The notes below the pieces were generated by a model. That model did no database searches, was not told the DNA's origin, and was given only the letters and a program-made list of their open reading frames with translations. The position numbers were made by a program, and so were the translations under genes. Below, one piece after another: positions 33,301 through 40,869 of a DNA stretch of 64,000 nt (its first letter is position 1; each line of letters opens with the position of its first letter). The DNA is from Stenotrophomonas maltophilia (GTDB lineage Bacteria; Pseudomonadota; Gammaproteobacteria; Xanthomonadales; Xanthomonadaceae). The DNA lies in NCBI GenBank assembly GCA_002435595.1, contig DJBL01000003.1:395-64394 (forward strand), read 5' to 3'.

Positions 33301-33605
33301 CTGGTGGCCGGCTTGTGCGCCTGCGCGCCGGCATTGGAGATGATCCGCCCGGCCGGGATCGCACCGCGGCGCAGCGCCCAGGCGAAACGTTCCCTCCAGT
33401 GCTCCTGCAGCGCTTCGGTGGCCTCGGCCTCGGCCAGCGCCCTGGCCACGCGCAGATACGTGGCCTCGATGTCGGCATCGAGCGGTTCGCCCTGCTGGGT
33501 CTTGAGCCGGTACTTGCGGTCCCAGATGTCCAGCGACGCCGGTTGCATCGGCACGCTGTCAGCGCGGGGATCGTTGCGGACCAGGTCCAGTCGCGGCGTG
33601 CTCAT
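30324..33605 (-). CDS. nrdJ: NrdJa, class II (adenosylcobalamin-dependent) ribonucleotide reductase with an in-frame intein
   Basis: A 1093-residue precursor (start ATG 33605) that reduces ribonucleotides using a B12-generated thiyl radical. N-extein residues 1-324 hold the N-terminal and first barrel part (AGRIISNAGAQ, STINCTVSGTIEDS, GGRRGAQMGTFDV, QFNLSLLITDDF). Residues 325-700 are an intein. C-extein 701-1093 starts CGEQPLPPYGACLLGSINLT, where the first Cys is the radical-bearing residue in this family, and contains IAPTGTISLSLANNASNGIE and PTDYPYEQFKDIY. The spliced protein would be 717 residues. The C-terminal redox tail is missing and is supplied by NrdJb (28388-29122). Upstream lies a possible NrdR-type half box. 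The start is set by MSTPRLDL, with GGAG upstream. Confidence 0.92.
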   Translation of the reverse strand: MSTPRLDLVRNDPRADSVPMQPASLDIWDRKYRLKTQQGEPLDADIEATYLRVARALAEAEATEALQEHWRERFAWALRRGAIPAGRIISNAGAQAHKPATSTINCTVSGTIEDSMDDILGKVHQAGLTLKAGCGIGYEFSTLRPRGAFVAGAGAHTSGPLSFMDIFDKMCFTVSSAGGRRGAQMGTFDVAHPDVREFIRAKREDGRLRQFNLSLLITDDFMQAVEQDAEWPLLFPLARAEAAGLDLDDPAQVQWRAWPTHRDYLVRDDGRVACRVYGQLRARHLWDMIMVSTYDYAEPGFILIDRVNQMNNTWWCEDIRATNPCVTADTWVHTAEGPRQVAELIGRPFLARVDGHDHATTAAGFFRTARKPVVAVQTREGHRLRLTADHRVQRVTQRTHWALQSQWCEAGRLQPGDEVLLHDHRRAPGWPGALDHEQGYLLGLLVADGTLHQQHAVLSVWAPAAVANGGPVAPGAGARALMDEALRCARALPHRADLPGWSEGAGRGQWRWTSVALGELARQLGMSPGGTAITPALEKLSSAACRGVLRGLFDAAGSVRDGQATGVSIGLALSERPRLEAVQRMLLRLGMPTALNPRRDAGSVLLADGRSGPRIAPSPAPLELVLNGEAVARYARLIGFADSDKAARLARSLAADRRALPRNRWFATVEAVTAEGVEEVFDVQVPGVHRFDGNGLHAHNCGEQPLPPYGACLLGSINLTRFVRDPFTAHARFDWDEYKEVVRVFTRMLDNVVEVNGLPLEPQRREILRKRRHGMGFLGLGSALAMLRMTYGDPASCAFTEDVAREMAVAGWETGLALAREKGPAPIMQEVFKVTAAMLDQRPEMAADGWRVGQQIEGKVLHARYSRYMQRIAAVAPALVEALAEVGARFTHHSSIAPTGTISLSLANNASNGIEPSFAHHYSRNVIVEGRKSKEKVDVFSYELLAYRHRINPRAMPHAEDPHARLPDYFIAADDIPPKAHVDVQAAAQRWVDSSISKTANVPTDYPYEQFKDIYRYAHAQGLKGCTTFRFNPAAFQGVLVKEADLENTTYRFELEDGAVVEVKGNEQIEYDGQLHTAANLFDALKEGYYGKF
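31506..32633 (-). mobile_element. Intein with degenerate LAGLIDADG homing endonuclease, inside nrdJa
   Basis: A 376-residue intein. Splicing blocks: Cys1 in CVTADTWVHT (block A), LTADHRVQRV with Thr/His (block B), VFDVQVPGVHRFDGNGLHAHN-type blocks F and G ending in His375-Asn376, then +1 Cys. The DOD endonuclease has motif 1 LLGLLVADG (Asp124 kept) and motif 2 LRGLFDAAG, where the catalytic Asp is Ala232 (codon GCC at 31938-31940). All splicing residues are intact, so protein splicing should work, while double-strand cutting is probably lost. GC content equals the host gene, which suggests long residence. Confidence 0.9.
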
Positions 33606-33648
33606 GGGCGGGCAGCTCCGCCAGACGCGATGGGCGGCCTGGCCGTGA

Positions 33649-33724
33649 TGACAGGATGTCATTGCCCCGGGCAGCAAACCCAACTCCTTGGGGCAATCCC
33701 GATCGGCGACGCAACATCTTGTGG
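33649..33724. promoter_or_regulatory. Dyads and NrdR-like half site upstream of nrdJa
   Basis: TGACA-gga-TGTCA (33649-33661), ATTGCCCC (33661) with GGGGCAAT (33690), and AACATCTTGTGG (33713-33724), which matches the right half of the NrdR box consensus at about 9 of 12 positions. NrdR boxes usually occur as pairs near reductase genes; only one poor half is seen here. No adenosylcobalamin riboswitch consensus was recognised. Regulatory role is tentative. Confidence 0.3.
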
Positions 33725-33898
33725 CCGATGCCCGGCCAGCTTACCCCGACCGGGCGCGCTGTCAACGCCGTTGCCGCGGTGCCGGAGCGGCCGCGCCGGA
33801 GCGGATTTCATTCCCGGTTTAGGCACAGGCCGACACACTCATTCAGCTTGCTTTACCGTATGTGTGCCTTTCCCTCTTTGTTACGGAACCGCCGGACC

Positions 33899-35326
33899 AT
33901 GCGACCGCTCCCCACCCTGCTTACGCTCGCGCTTGCCGCCGCCTTCGGTGGCTTTGTCGCCTCGGCCATCAACGTGCACCTGGACAACCGTGCCGAAGCG
34001 GCGCCGGCGTCGCTGGTGATCCCGGCCACCGCCGCGCTGCCGGCTTCGGTCGCCGGGCAGGCAGTGCCCTCGCTGGCGCCGATGCTGGACCGGGCGATGC
34101 CGGCGGTGGTCAGCGTGAACACCAAGCAGGTGGTGCGGGTGCGCAACCCGTACTTCAACGATCCCTTCTTCCGCCGGCTGTTCCCGGAAGTGCCGCAGGA
34201 GCGCATCAACGAGTCGCTCGGTTCGGGCGTCATCATCGATGCCAGCGCCGGCCTGGTGCTGACCAACCACCACGTGATCGACAACGCCGACGATGTGCAG
34301 GTGACCCTGGCCGACGGGCGCACGGTCAAGGCCGAGTTCATCGGCTCGGACCGCGACACCGACATCGCGTTGATCCGCATCCCCGCCGACAAGCTCACCG
34401 CGCTGCCGCTGGGCAACAGCGACCAGCTGCGCGTGGGCGATTTCGTGGTGGCCATCGGCAATCCGTTCGGCTTCAGCCAGACGGTGACCTCGGGCATCGT
34501 CTCGGCAGTGGGCCGCAGCGGCATCCGCGGATTGGGCTACCAGAACTTCATCCAGACCGATGCCTCGATCAACCCGGGCAATTCCGGCGGTGCGCTGGTC
34601 AACCTGCAGGGCCAGCTGGTCGGCATCAATACCGCCAGCTTCAATCCACAGGGCAGCATGGCCGGCAACATCGGCCTGGGCCTGGCCATTCCCTCCAACC
34701 TGGCGCGCGACGTGGTGGACCAGCTGGTCAAGCACGGCGTGGTGGTGCGCGGCACGCTGGGGGTGGAAGCACAGAACCTGACCCAGCAGATCGCCCAGGG
34801 GCTTGGCTTGAACGAGGCACGCGGTGCGCTGGTGACCCGCGTGCTGGCCGGCTCCGGTGCCGCCGCCGCCGGATTGCGCCCGGGCGATGTGGTGGTGTCG
34901 GCCAATGGCCAGCGCGTGGACAGCGCGCAGGCGCTGCACAACATCGAGGGCCTGCAGCCGGTGGGCAGCGTCCTCACCCTGGACATCCGCCGCGACGGCA
35001 AGGCCCAGCAGCTCAAGGCCACGTTGAAGGAACAGGCGCGCGCGGTCAGCGGCGATGCACTGGACCCGCGGCTGGCCGGGGCGACCTTCATCGACCTGCC
35101 CGAATCGCTGCGCCAGTCCGGCATCAGCGGCGTGCAGGTCAGCGAGGTCAAACGCGGCAGTCGCGCGGCCACCTCGGGGCTGGCGGTGGGCGATGTGGTC
35201 ATCGAGGCCAGCGCCGGCGAGTTCGCCGACCTGGCCAGCTGGCGCGCCAACTTCCAGCAGCGCCCGCCGCAGCTGGTGCTGCGCATCATCCGCGGCAACA
35301 CCCCCGGCGTGCTGGTCATGCGATGA
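33899..35326 (+). CDS. Do/DegQ-type periplasmic serine protease (HtrA family)
   Basis: A 475-residue HtrA protease. N-terminal membrane/signal segment (LLTLALAAAFGGFVASAI), trypsin-like domain with catalytic His125 (LTNHHVI), Asp155 (DTDIALI) and Ser229 (NPGNSGGAL), then two PDZ domains (from about 300: GTLGVEAQNLT, RPGDVVVSANGQRV; and from about 400: ISGVQVSEVKRGSRAA). The length fits DegQ/MucD. It degrades or refolds damaged envelope proteins. ATG 33899 gives the signal sequence; upstream in-frame extension is not plausible. No clear sigma-E promoter was found. Confidence 0.9.
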   Translation: MRPLPTLLTLALAAAFGGFVASAINVHLDNRAEAAPASLVIPATAALPASVAGQAVPSLAPMLDRAMPAVVSVNTKQVVRVRNPYFNDPFFRRLFPEVPQERINESLGSGVIIDASAGLVLTNHHVIDNADDVQVTLADGRTVKAEFIGSDRDTDIALIRIPADKLTALPLGNSDQLRVGDFVVAIGNPFGFSQTVTSGIVSAVGRSGIRGLGYQNFIQTDASINPGNSGGALVNLQGQLVGINTASFNPQGSMAGNIGLGLAIPSNLARDVVDQLVKHGVVVRGTLGVEAQNLTQQIAQGLGLNEARGALVTRVLAGSGAAAAGLRPGDVVVSANGQRVDSAQALHNIEGLQPVGSVLTLDIRRDGKAQQLKATLKEQARAVSGDALDPRLAGATFIDLPESLRQSGISGVQVSEVKRGSRAATSGLAVGDVVIEASAGEFADLASWRANFQQRPPQLVLRIIRGNTPGVLVMR

Positions 35327-35439
35327 GCGCGTCAGGGTGCCCTAACACCCCTTACACCCCCCCGATGCTATTACCTTGTGTTCGTTGCCGTGGCACTGTC
35401 CACGGCCACCTTCCCCATCGCACATAACGGAGAGTCACG

Positions 35440-35805
35440 ATGAGCCCCACCAATACCGAGAACCTGAAGGAACACCTGGGCGAAGCCGGTTCGCACCTGA
35501 AGTCGGCGGCTACCGCTGCCGGCGGCGCGATCAAGGGCGCCACCGGTGCGGCCACCGACGAACTGCGCATCGGCAAGGCCAACGTCAAGGCCGAGCTGTC
35601 CGATACCGCGCTGTCGGGCCTGGCCGCTGCCGAGTTCGGTGGCGCCGCCGCCAAGGAACAGGTGGATGCACTGATGGACAAGGGCAAGGACCTGGTCGAC
35701 AGCGCCGCCGAGCTCATCCGCGAACGTCCGCTGGCGTCCTTCGGCGTGGCATTCGCCGCCGGCTGGATCATTGCCAAGCTGGCCCGCAGCGGCGGCGACA
35801 AGTAA
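35440..35805 (+). CDS. ElaB/YqjD-like (DUF883) membrane-anchored protein
   Basis: A 121-residue protein with a long amphipathic Ala/Lys-rich helix (residues 1-90) and one C-terminal membrane segment (RPLASFGVAFAAGWIIAKL), the layout of YqjD/ElaB, which tether inactive ribosomes to the inner membrane in stationary phase in E. coli. Shine-Dalgarno ggagag seven bases before ATG. First of three genes resembling the yqjDEK set, six bases before the next. Confidence 0.8.
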   Translation: MSPTNTENLKEHLGEAGSHLKSAATAAGGAIKGATGAATDELRIGKANVKAELSDTALSGLAAAEFGGAAAKEQVDALMDKGKDLVDSAAELIRERPLASFGVAFAAGWIIAKLARSGGDK

Positions 35806-35811
35806 GTCGGC

Positions 35812-36312
35812 GTGAGCGATCAGGCCCAGTCGACCGCCACCGGTGGCGCGGACATCCCGCCACCGGACAGCGGTGAAAAAGCGCCCCACCTGGATGAAAG
35901 CATCCGTCAGGTGGGGCAGGCCGGCCGCGCCACCGTCGACTCGGCCAAGCACACGCTGCGGTCGTTGCGACGGCTGGCCTCGGCCGACTTCGCCCTGGCC
36001 CGCAGCGCATTTGGCCGGGCCTTGGCCTGGAGCGGGGTGGCGATCGTATTCGGCGCCTCGGCCTGGCTGTTGCTGGCCGGCACGTTGATCGCACTGATGG
36101 TGCGCTGGGGCATGAGCTGGTTCCACTCGCTGCTGATCACCTCGATCCTCAGCCTGGTGGTGACCGGCTATGCGATGTGGCGGGTGTCGTTCTTCTTCCG
36201 TCATACCGGCATGCATGCCACGCGTCGCCAGTTGTCCCGCCTGGGCCTGTACGACGAGCCCAGTGAGGAAGATCCCGATGCCGACGTCGATACGACGGGG
36301 GCCAAGCGATGA
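35812..36312 (+). CDS. YqjE-like (DUF1469, phage holin superfamily) inner-membrane protein
   Basis: A 166-residue protein starting with GTG 35812. A hydrophilic N-terminus is followed by amphipathic helix SLRRLASADFALARSAFGRA and two membrane segments (SGVAIVFGASAWLLLAGTLI; LLITSILSLVVTGYAMW). This is the YqjE layout, and it lies directly after a YqjD-like gene, as in E. coli. Its end overlaps the next start by ATGA. Confidence 0.8.
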   Translation: MSDQAQSTATGGADIPPPDSGEKAPHLDESIRQVGQAGRATVDSAKHTLRSLRRLASADFALARSAFGRALAWSGVAIVFGASAWLLLAGTLIALMVRWGMSWFHSLLITSILSLVVTGYAMWRVSFFFRHTGMHATRRQLSRLGLYDEPSEEDPDADVDTTGAKR

Positions 36313-36770
36313 ATTTTGAAGCCTTGCGGCAACGCGTGCAGCGAGCCGAACTGGTGGTGGCGGTGCGGGTGGAGAAAACCCGCAGCAGCTGGTCCACCCT
36401 GAGCACGGTGTGGCGCGCGGGCTGGACGCCGTTGCGGATCATCACCGTGGGCCTGGCCGGGGGGTTCCTGGCCGGCCGCATGGAACCCACCGGCCTGGGC
36501 GCGAAGGTCCAGGGCGCCCGCTGGTTGCAGATGATCGGCTCGGTCTCCAACCTGGTCGCCAGTACCCAGGCCGCGTTCGCCTCGATGCAGGCCAGCGAAG
36601 CGGCCGAGACCGCCGAGCAGGCCGCCGACAAGGTCGACGAGGCGGTGGATGATGCGTCCGGCCCGGCCGCCCCGGCCGCGCCACGTCCGGTTCCCGCGCG
36701 GCGTGCCGAACCCGCCTCGCCGCAGCAGCCGCAGCCGGCCGAAGCGGCCACGGACATGTCCGAACGCTGA
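36309..36770 (+). CDS. YqjK-position protein of the yqjDE-like operon, unknown function
   Basis: A 153-residue protein. N-terminal basic helix (FEALRQRVQRAELVVAVRVE), one weak membrane segment (PLRIITVGLAGGFLAG), a helical Ala/Glu segment (ASEAAETAEQAADKVDEAVD) and a Pro/Ala tail. It occupies the place of yqjK in the yqjDEK operon, though similarity to YqjK cannot be claimed by eye. ATGA overlap with the upstream gene; a strong terminator follows seven bases after the stop. Confidence 0.65.
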   Translation: MNFEALRQRVQRAELVVAVRVEKTRSSWSTLSTVWRAGWTPLRIITVGLAGGFLAGRMEPTGLGAKVQGARWLQMIGSVSNLVASTQAAFASMQASEAAETAEQAADKVDEAVDDASGPAAPAAPRPVPARRAEPASPQQPQPAEAATDMSER

Positions 36771-36776
36771 GTCATG

Positions 36777-36811
36777 GGCCCCGGCGCTCACCGCGCCGGG
36801 GCCTCGCTTTT
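36777..36811 (+). terminator. Rho-independent terminator of the yqjDE-like operon
   Basis: Perfect 11-bp arms GGCCCCGGCGC (36777) and GCGCCGGGGCC (36793), 5-base loop, followed by tcgctttt. It immediately follows the operon's last gene on the same strand. Confidence 0.85.
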
Positions 36812-36884
36812 CCTGCACGGGCACAACACGCCACCCGCACCCGGCTTGCCCAATAATGGCGCTCCTTTCCTGCCCGGCGCCCGC

Positions 36885-37976
36885 ATGAGCGTTCCTGCCG
36901 TTACTCCCGATGAGGTCGTTGCCGCTCCCCCGCCGCCGCGCCCGCGCGCGCCGATGTCGCTGGTGGTGCTGGCCACGCTGGCAGTGTGCTTCACCCTGTG
37001 GGCGGCCCAGGAGGTGATCCTGCCGGTGCTGCTGGCGATGTTCTTCGCGCTGGTCGGCAATCCGATCCTGCGGCTGCTGGGGCGGCTGTGGATCCCGCGC
37101 TTCCTCGGCGCGGTGCTGGTGCTGGGCATCGGCCTGAGCGGCGCGGCGGCGCTGGCAGTGCAGCTGGTCGGCCCGGCCATGGAGTGGGCACAGGAAGCCC
37201 CGCAGCAACTGCGCAAGGTGGCGCGCCAGGTGCAGGACCTGACCAAGCCGGTGCAGCAGGCCAACCAGGCCGCGGAGAACTTCGCCCGGGTCGCCGGTGG
37301 CGAGGGCAGCCGCCGCGTGCAGGTGGTGCGTACCCAGCTGGACGACCCCTACAAGGTGCTTACCCGCGCCCCGCGGCTGGCGGCCTCGGTGCTGGCGGTG
37401 GTGCTGCTGACGCTGTTCTTCATGATCTACGGGCAGACCCTGCAGAAGCATGCCATCGCGCTGTTTCCCAGCCGCCAGCAACAACGCTTCACCACCGACA
37501 TCCTGCGCTCGATCGAGCGCGAGGTATCGCGCTATGTACTCACCATCACCGTGATCAACACCCTGGTCGGGCTGGTGTTCTCCGGCGTGTTGCTGCTGCT
37601 CGGCATCAGCGTGCAGGAAGCGCTGCTGTGGGGCACGGTGGCGGCGCTGTTGAACTTCGCCCCCTACGTGGGCCCGTTGATCGGCGTGGCGTTGATGCTG
37701 CTGATGGGCTTTGTGGAGTTCAGCGATCCACTCAAGGCGCTGCTGCCGGCGGCCTGCTACCTGGCCCTGCACACGGTGGAAGGCCAGGTGGTCACGCCGA
37801 TCGTGCTGGGCCGGCGGATGGCGATATCGCCGCTGATCCTGATCCTGGCGCTGATGGTGTTCGGCTGGCTGTGGGGCATGGTGGGGCTGCTGCTGGCGGT
37901 GCCGCTGCTGGTGTGCATCAAGCTGGTGCTGGCACGGCTGGACGGCATGCAGGGTTGGGCGCGGCTGTTCGAGTGA
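36885..37976 (+). CDS. AI-2E family transporter (PerM/YdiK-like)
   Basis: A 363-residue inner-membrane protein with the seven-to-eight-segment pattern of this family: paired N-terminal helices (WAAQEVILPVLLAMFFALV), a long amphipathic middle (QVQDLTKPVQQANQAAENFA) and the conserved end (LLNFAPYVGPLIGVALMLL; HTVEGQVVTPIVLGRRMAIS; WGMVGLLLAVPLLVCIKLV). Members include the autoinducer-2 exporter TqsA and Na+/H+ antiporters, so the substrate is open. ATG 36885 is chosen because the frame upstream passes through the terminator. Confidence 0.88.
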   Translation: MSVPAVTPDEVVAAPPPPRPRAPMSLVVLATLAVCFTLWAAQEVILPVLLAMFFALVGNPILRLLGRLWIPRFLGAVLVLGIGLSGAAALAVQLVGPAMEWAQEAPQQLRKVARQVQDLTKPVQQANQAAENFARVAGGEGSRRVQVVRTQLDDPYKVLTRAPRLAASVLAVVLLTLFFMIYGQTLQKHAIALFPSRQQQRFTTDILRSIEREVSRYVLTITVINTLVGLVFSGVLLLLGISVQEALLWGTVAALLNFAPYVGPLIGVALMLLMGFVEFSDPLKALLPAACYLALHTVEGQVVTPIVLGRRMAISPLILILALMVFGWLWGMVGLLLAVPLLVCIKLVLARLDGMQGWARLFE

Positions 37977-38060
37977 GCCTGTGAGGCCGGGCAGCCGGCT
38001 GGCCGCACCCTGCCGATGCTGCCAGAATACCGGCCCTTTTTTCGGATGGACCCGGTTCTG

Positions 38061-38537
38061 ATGTCTTCCCTCGCTACCCGTTGCCTCGCCCTCGCCGGCC
38101 TTGTCACCCTCGCCGCCCCGGCCTTGGCCGCCCCCCCGCCCAGCGCCGAGGTGGCCGGTCGCCAGCTGGTCGAAGCGGTCACCTGCAAGCGCCACCTGAC
38201 ACCGGCGCAGTTCGCCGCCCTGGCCAAGGTGCTCAAGCCCACCGAGCTGCAGGCTTACAGCCTGATGTCCGACGGTGACTATGCGTTGACCTCGCCGCTG
38301 CTGGTGCTGGGCCAGCCGGTGAACCGCCTGCACCTGTACGACGGCGCCAGCGGCGAAGACAACATCGACAGTTACACCGCCTACTTCAGCACGGCCGGCG
38401 TCGACCAGATCGCGGCACTGGCGAAGATCCCGCGCAACGCTGCCGACGAGTACACCCTGGAGGTGGGTCCGCATGACCTGCGCGTGCACCAGTGGGATGG
38501 CCAGACCGTCATTTCCTGTTCCTACGACCTGCGCTGA
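38061..38537 (+). CDS. Exported protein of unknown function
   Basis: A 158-residue protein with a signal peptide (LALAGLVTLAAPALAAPPP) and a mixed mature domain with two Cys (TCKRHLT; ISCSYDLR) that could form a disulfide. It contains PVNRLHLYDGASGEDNIDSY, not recognised. ATG 38061 follows another in-frame ATG at 38046. It is monocistronic or leads into the HAD gene 67 bases later. Confidence 0.68.
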   Translation: MSSLATRCLALAGLVTLAAPALAAPPPSAEVAGRQLVEAVTCKRHLTPAQFAALAKVLKPTELQAYSLMSDGDYALTSPLLVLGQPVNRLHLYDGASGEDNIDSYTAYFSTAGVDQIAALAKIPRNAADEYTLEVGPHDLRVHQWDGQTVISCSYDLR

Positions 38538-38604
38538 GGCACCCGCCCCTGCGCCTGCCCGTGCGCGCCATGAAAGCCCGCGCGGGCGAGCGTAGAATGG
38601 CCGG

Positions 38605-39315
38605 GTGAATTTTCCCGTCCAAGCCATCACCCTCGACCTCGACGACACCCTGTGGCCGTTCGCCCCCATCGGCGCCCGGATCGACCAGGTGGTGTACGAG
38701 TGGATGCTGCAGCACAGCCCCGCCACCGCCGCGATGTATCCGGTGGAGGCGATGCGGGAACTGCGCGAGCGCTCCTTCCATGCCAACCCGCACCTGCACT
38801 ACGACCTGAGCGCGCTGCGCCGGCTGACCCTGCGCGAAGCGCTGGAGAACAGCGGCGCCGACCTGGCCCTGGTGGAACCGGCCTATGAGGCTTTCTACGC
38901 CGCGCGCAACCAGGTGGAGTTCTACCCCGACTCGCTCGACGCGCTGGCCCGGATCGCGGCCAGGGTGCCGGTAGCCGCGCTCAGCAACGGCAACGCCGAC
39001 CTGGCGCGGATCGGGCTGTCGCACCATTTCACCTTCCAGCTGGGCTCGCGCGAGCATGGCGCGGCCAAGCCGGCGGCCAGCATTTTCCACGCCGCCTGCG
39101 AACGCCTTGGCGTTGCCCCCGCCCACGTGCTGCACGTGGGCGACCACGCCGAGATGGACGTGGTCGGTGCGATGCAGGCCGGCCTGCGCGGCTGCTGGAT
39201 CAACCGCGACGCACACCCCTGGAACCATCCTTCGCTGCAGCCCGACCTGCAGTTCGACACCCTGACCGGGCTGGCCGACTGGCTGGATGCCAACGCATCC
39301 GCCGGGCGTCCCTGA
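38605..39315 (+). CDS. HAD-superfamily phosphatase (YigB-like)
   Basis: A 236-residue hydrolase starting with GTG 38605. HAD motif I is DLDDTLWPF (nucleophile Asp), motif II Ser/Asn in VAALSNGNADL, motif III Lys in HGAAKPAASIF, motif IV HVGDHAEMDVVGA. It ends with CWINRDAHPW. Size and motifs fit the YigB branch, a flavin mononucleotide and 5-amino-6-ribitylamino-uracil phosphate phosphatase of riboflavin synthesis; that specificity is inferred. It lies 28 bases before the aminopeptidase gene, probably in one transcript. Confidence 0.85.
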   Translation: MNFPVQAITLDLDDTLWPFAPIGARIDQVVYEWMLQHSPATAAMYPVEAMRELRERSFHANPHLHYDLSALRRLTLREALENSGADLALVEPAYEAFYAARNQVEFYPDSLDALARIAARVPVAALSNGNADLARIGLSHHFTFQLGSREHGAAKPAASIFHAACERLGVAPAHVLHVGDHAEMDVVGAMQAGLRGCWINRDAHPWNHPSLQPDLQFDTLTGLADWLDANASAGRP

Positions 39316-39343
39316 GCCGGCCGCGAACGGAGCACGACCCCGC

Positions 39344-40714
39344 ATGACCCAGATCAACGGCTTCACCACCGATTCTTCCCAGGCATTGCCGCTGCACGTG
39401 ATGAACCGCGAGCAGTTCGCCGCGTGGCGCGCGCGGCAGGGCGCCCCGCTGGGGGCCTGGCTGGACGCGCAGCATTTCAACGGCAGCGGCGGCAGCGTGG
39501 TCCTGCTGCCCGGCGAGCAGGGCCTGGCCGGTGCGATCATCGGCGTGGGCGATGCCGGTGATGCGTATGCCTACGCGCATGCGCCGTTCGCGCTGCCCGA
39601 AGGCAGCGTGTGGCAGCTGGCCGATGACCTGCCGGCAGAGATCCAGGCCCTGCTGCACCTGGGCTGGGGCCTGGGCAGCTACCGCTTCGCCCGCTACAGG
39701 AAGCCCAACCGCGCCCCGGCCCAGCTGCTGGCCACTCCGTCGGCCGAAGTACGCGACGTGGTGACCGCCAGCCTGCGCGTGCGCGACTGGGTCAACACGC
39801 CCACCGAGGACATGGGCCCGCAGCAGCTCGAAGATGCCGCCCGTGAGCTGGCCGCCGCGCACGGTGCGCAGGTGGAGGTGATCACCGGTGAGGCGCTGCT
39901 GGAACAGAATTTCCCGGCCATCCATGCGGTGGGCCGCGCCTCGCACCGCGCGCCGCGGCTGATCGCGCTGCGCTGGGGCACGGCCGGTCACCCGCACGTG
40001 GCGCTGGTCGGCAAGGGCGTGTGCTTCGACACCGGCGGGCTGGACATCAAGCCGGCCGATGGCATGCGCAACATGAAGAAGGACATGGGCGGCGCCGCGC
40101 ACGCGCTGGCCCTGGCCGGGCTGATCATGGCCCAGCAGCTGCCGGTACAGCTGACCCTGCTGATTGCGGCGGTGGAAAACGCGATCGGCCCCGATGCGTT
40201 CCGCCCCGGCGAAGTGATCGCCACCCGCAAGGGCCTGAGCATCGAGATCGACAACACCGACGCCGAAGGCCGGCTGGTGCTGTGCGATGCACTCACCTAC
40301 GCCAGCGAACAGCAGCCGGAGATCGTGCTGGACTTCGCCACGCTGACCGGCGCGGCGCGCATTGCGCTCGGCCCGGACCTGCCGGCGCTGTTCAGCAACG
40401 ATGACACCCTGGCCCAGCAGTGGCTGCAGGCCGGCGACAGCACCCGCGACCCGGTCTGGCGCATGCCGCTGTGGCGTCCGTACCTGCGCTACCTGCACAG
40501 CAACATCGCCGACCTGGCCAATGCCGGCTCGCGCATGGCCGGCTCGGTCACCGCCGCGCTGTACCTGGAGCGTTTCATCGCCGAGGGCCAGCGCTGGGCG
40601 CACCTGGATGTGTACGCCTGGAACGACGGCGAACGCCCGGGCCGCCCGGCCGGTGGCGAGGCGCTGGCGCTGCGCTCGGCCTGGGCCATGCTCAAGACCC
40701 GTTACGCCGGCTGA
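39344..40714 (+). CDS. M17 leucyl aminopeptidase family protein
   Basis: A 456-residue two-domain metallopeptidase. Metal and catalytic motifs of M17: VGKGVCFDTGGLDIKP (Lys, Asp), NMKKDMGGAAHAL (Lys, Asp), and the signature NTDAEGRLVLCDAL (Asp, Glu, Arg). It removes N-terminal residues in the cytoplasm. The length resembles the shorter PepA/PepB-like group. ATG 39344 follows GGAG at about 11 bases. Followed by a hairpin terminator. Confidence 0.9.
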   Translation: MTQINGFTTDSSQALPLHVMNREQFAAWRARQGAPLGAWLDAQHFNGSGGSVVLLPGEQGLAGAIIGVGDAGDAYAYAHAPFALPEGSVWQLADDLPAEIQALLHLGWGLGSYRFARYRKPNRAPAQLLATPSAEVRDVVTASLRVRDWVNTPTEDMGPQQLEDAARELAAAHGAQVEVITGEALLEQNFPAIHAVGRASHRAPRLIALRWGTAGHPHVALVGKGVCFDTGGLDIKPADGMRNMKKDMGGAAHALALAGLIMAQQLPVQLTLLIAAVENAIGPDAFRPGEVIATRKGLSIEIDNTDAEGRLVLCDALTYASEQQPEIVLDFATLTGAARIALGPDLPALFSNDDTLAQQWLQAGDSTRDPVWRMPLWRPYLRYLHSNIADLANAGSRMAGSVTAALYLERFIAEGQRWAHLDVYAWNDGERPGRPAGGEALALRSAWAMLKTRYAG

Positions 40715-40740
40715 GCCTGCGCGCCAACGGCTGGAACCGA

Positions 40741-40766
40741 CAGATCCCCGCTCCGGCGGGGATCTG
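40741..40766 (+). terminator. Hairpin terminator after the aminopeptidase gene
   Basis: Perfect arms CAGATCCCCGC and GCGGGGATCTG with loop tccg, followed by cgtttcc, a weak U-tract. It lies 27 bases after the stop. Confidence 0.7.
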
Positions 40767-40869
40767 CGTTTCCGATACTTGTCGAAAATGTGAATATCGG
40801 CGCACGCCGCCTTCTGACACCATGCGCCTGTCGCCCACCCACACGCATCGTGAAGGCAGGATTCCGGAC

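Noticed and set aside
32631..33605. NrdJa as two separate genes around the intein region
   Set aside because: The frame is continuous and the intein has all splicing residues, so one precursor is the simpler reading.
33606..33898. Cobalamin riboswitch before nrdJa
   Set aside because: No recognisable B12-box core was found by eye; a covariance search would be needed to be sure.
30183..34019. Long plus-strand open frame opposite nrdJa
   Set aside because: Shadow of the reductase and intein genes; no motif or sensible start.
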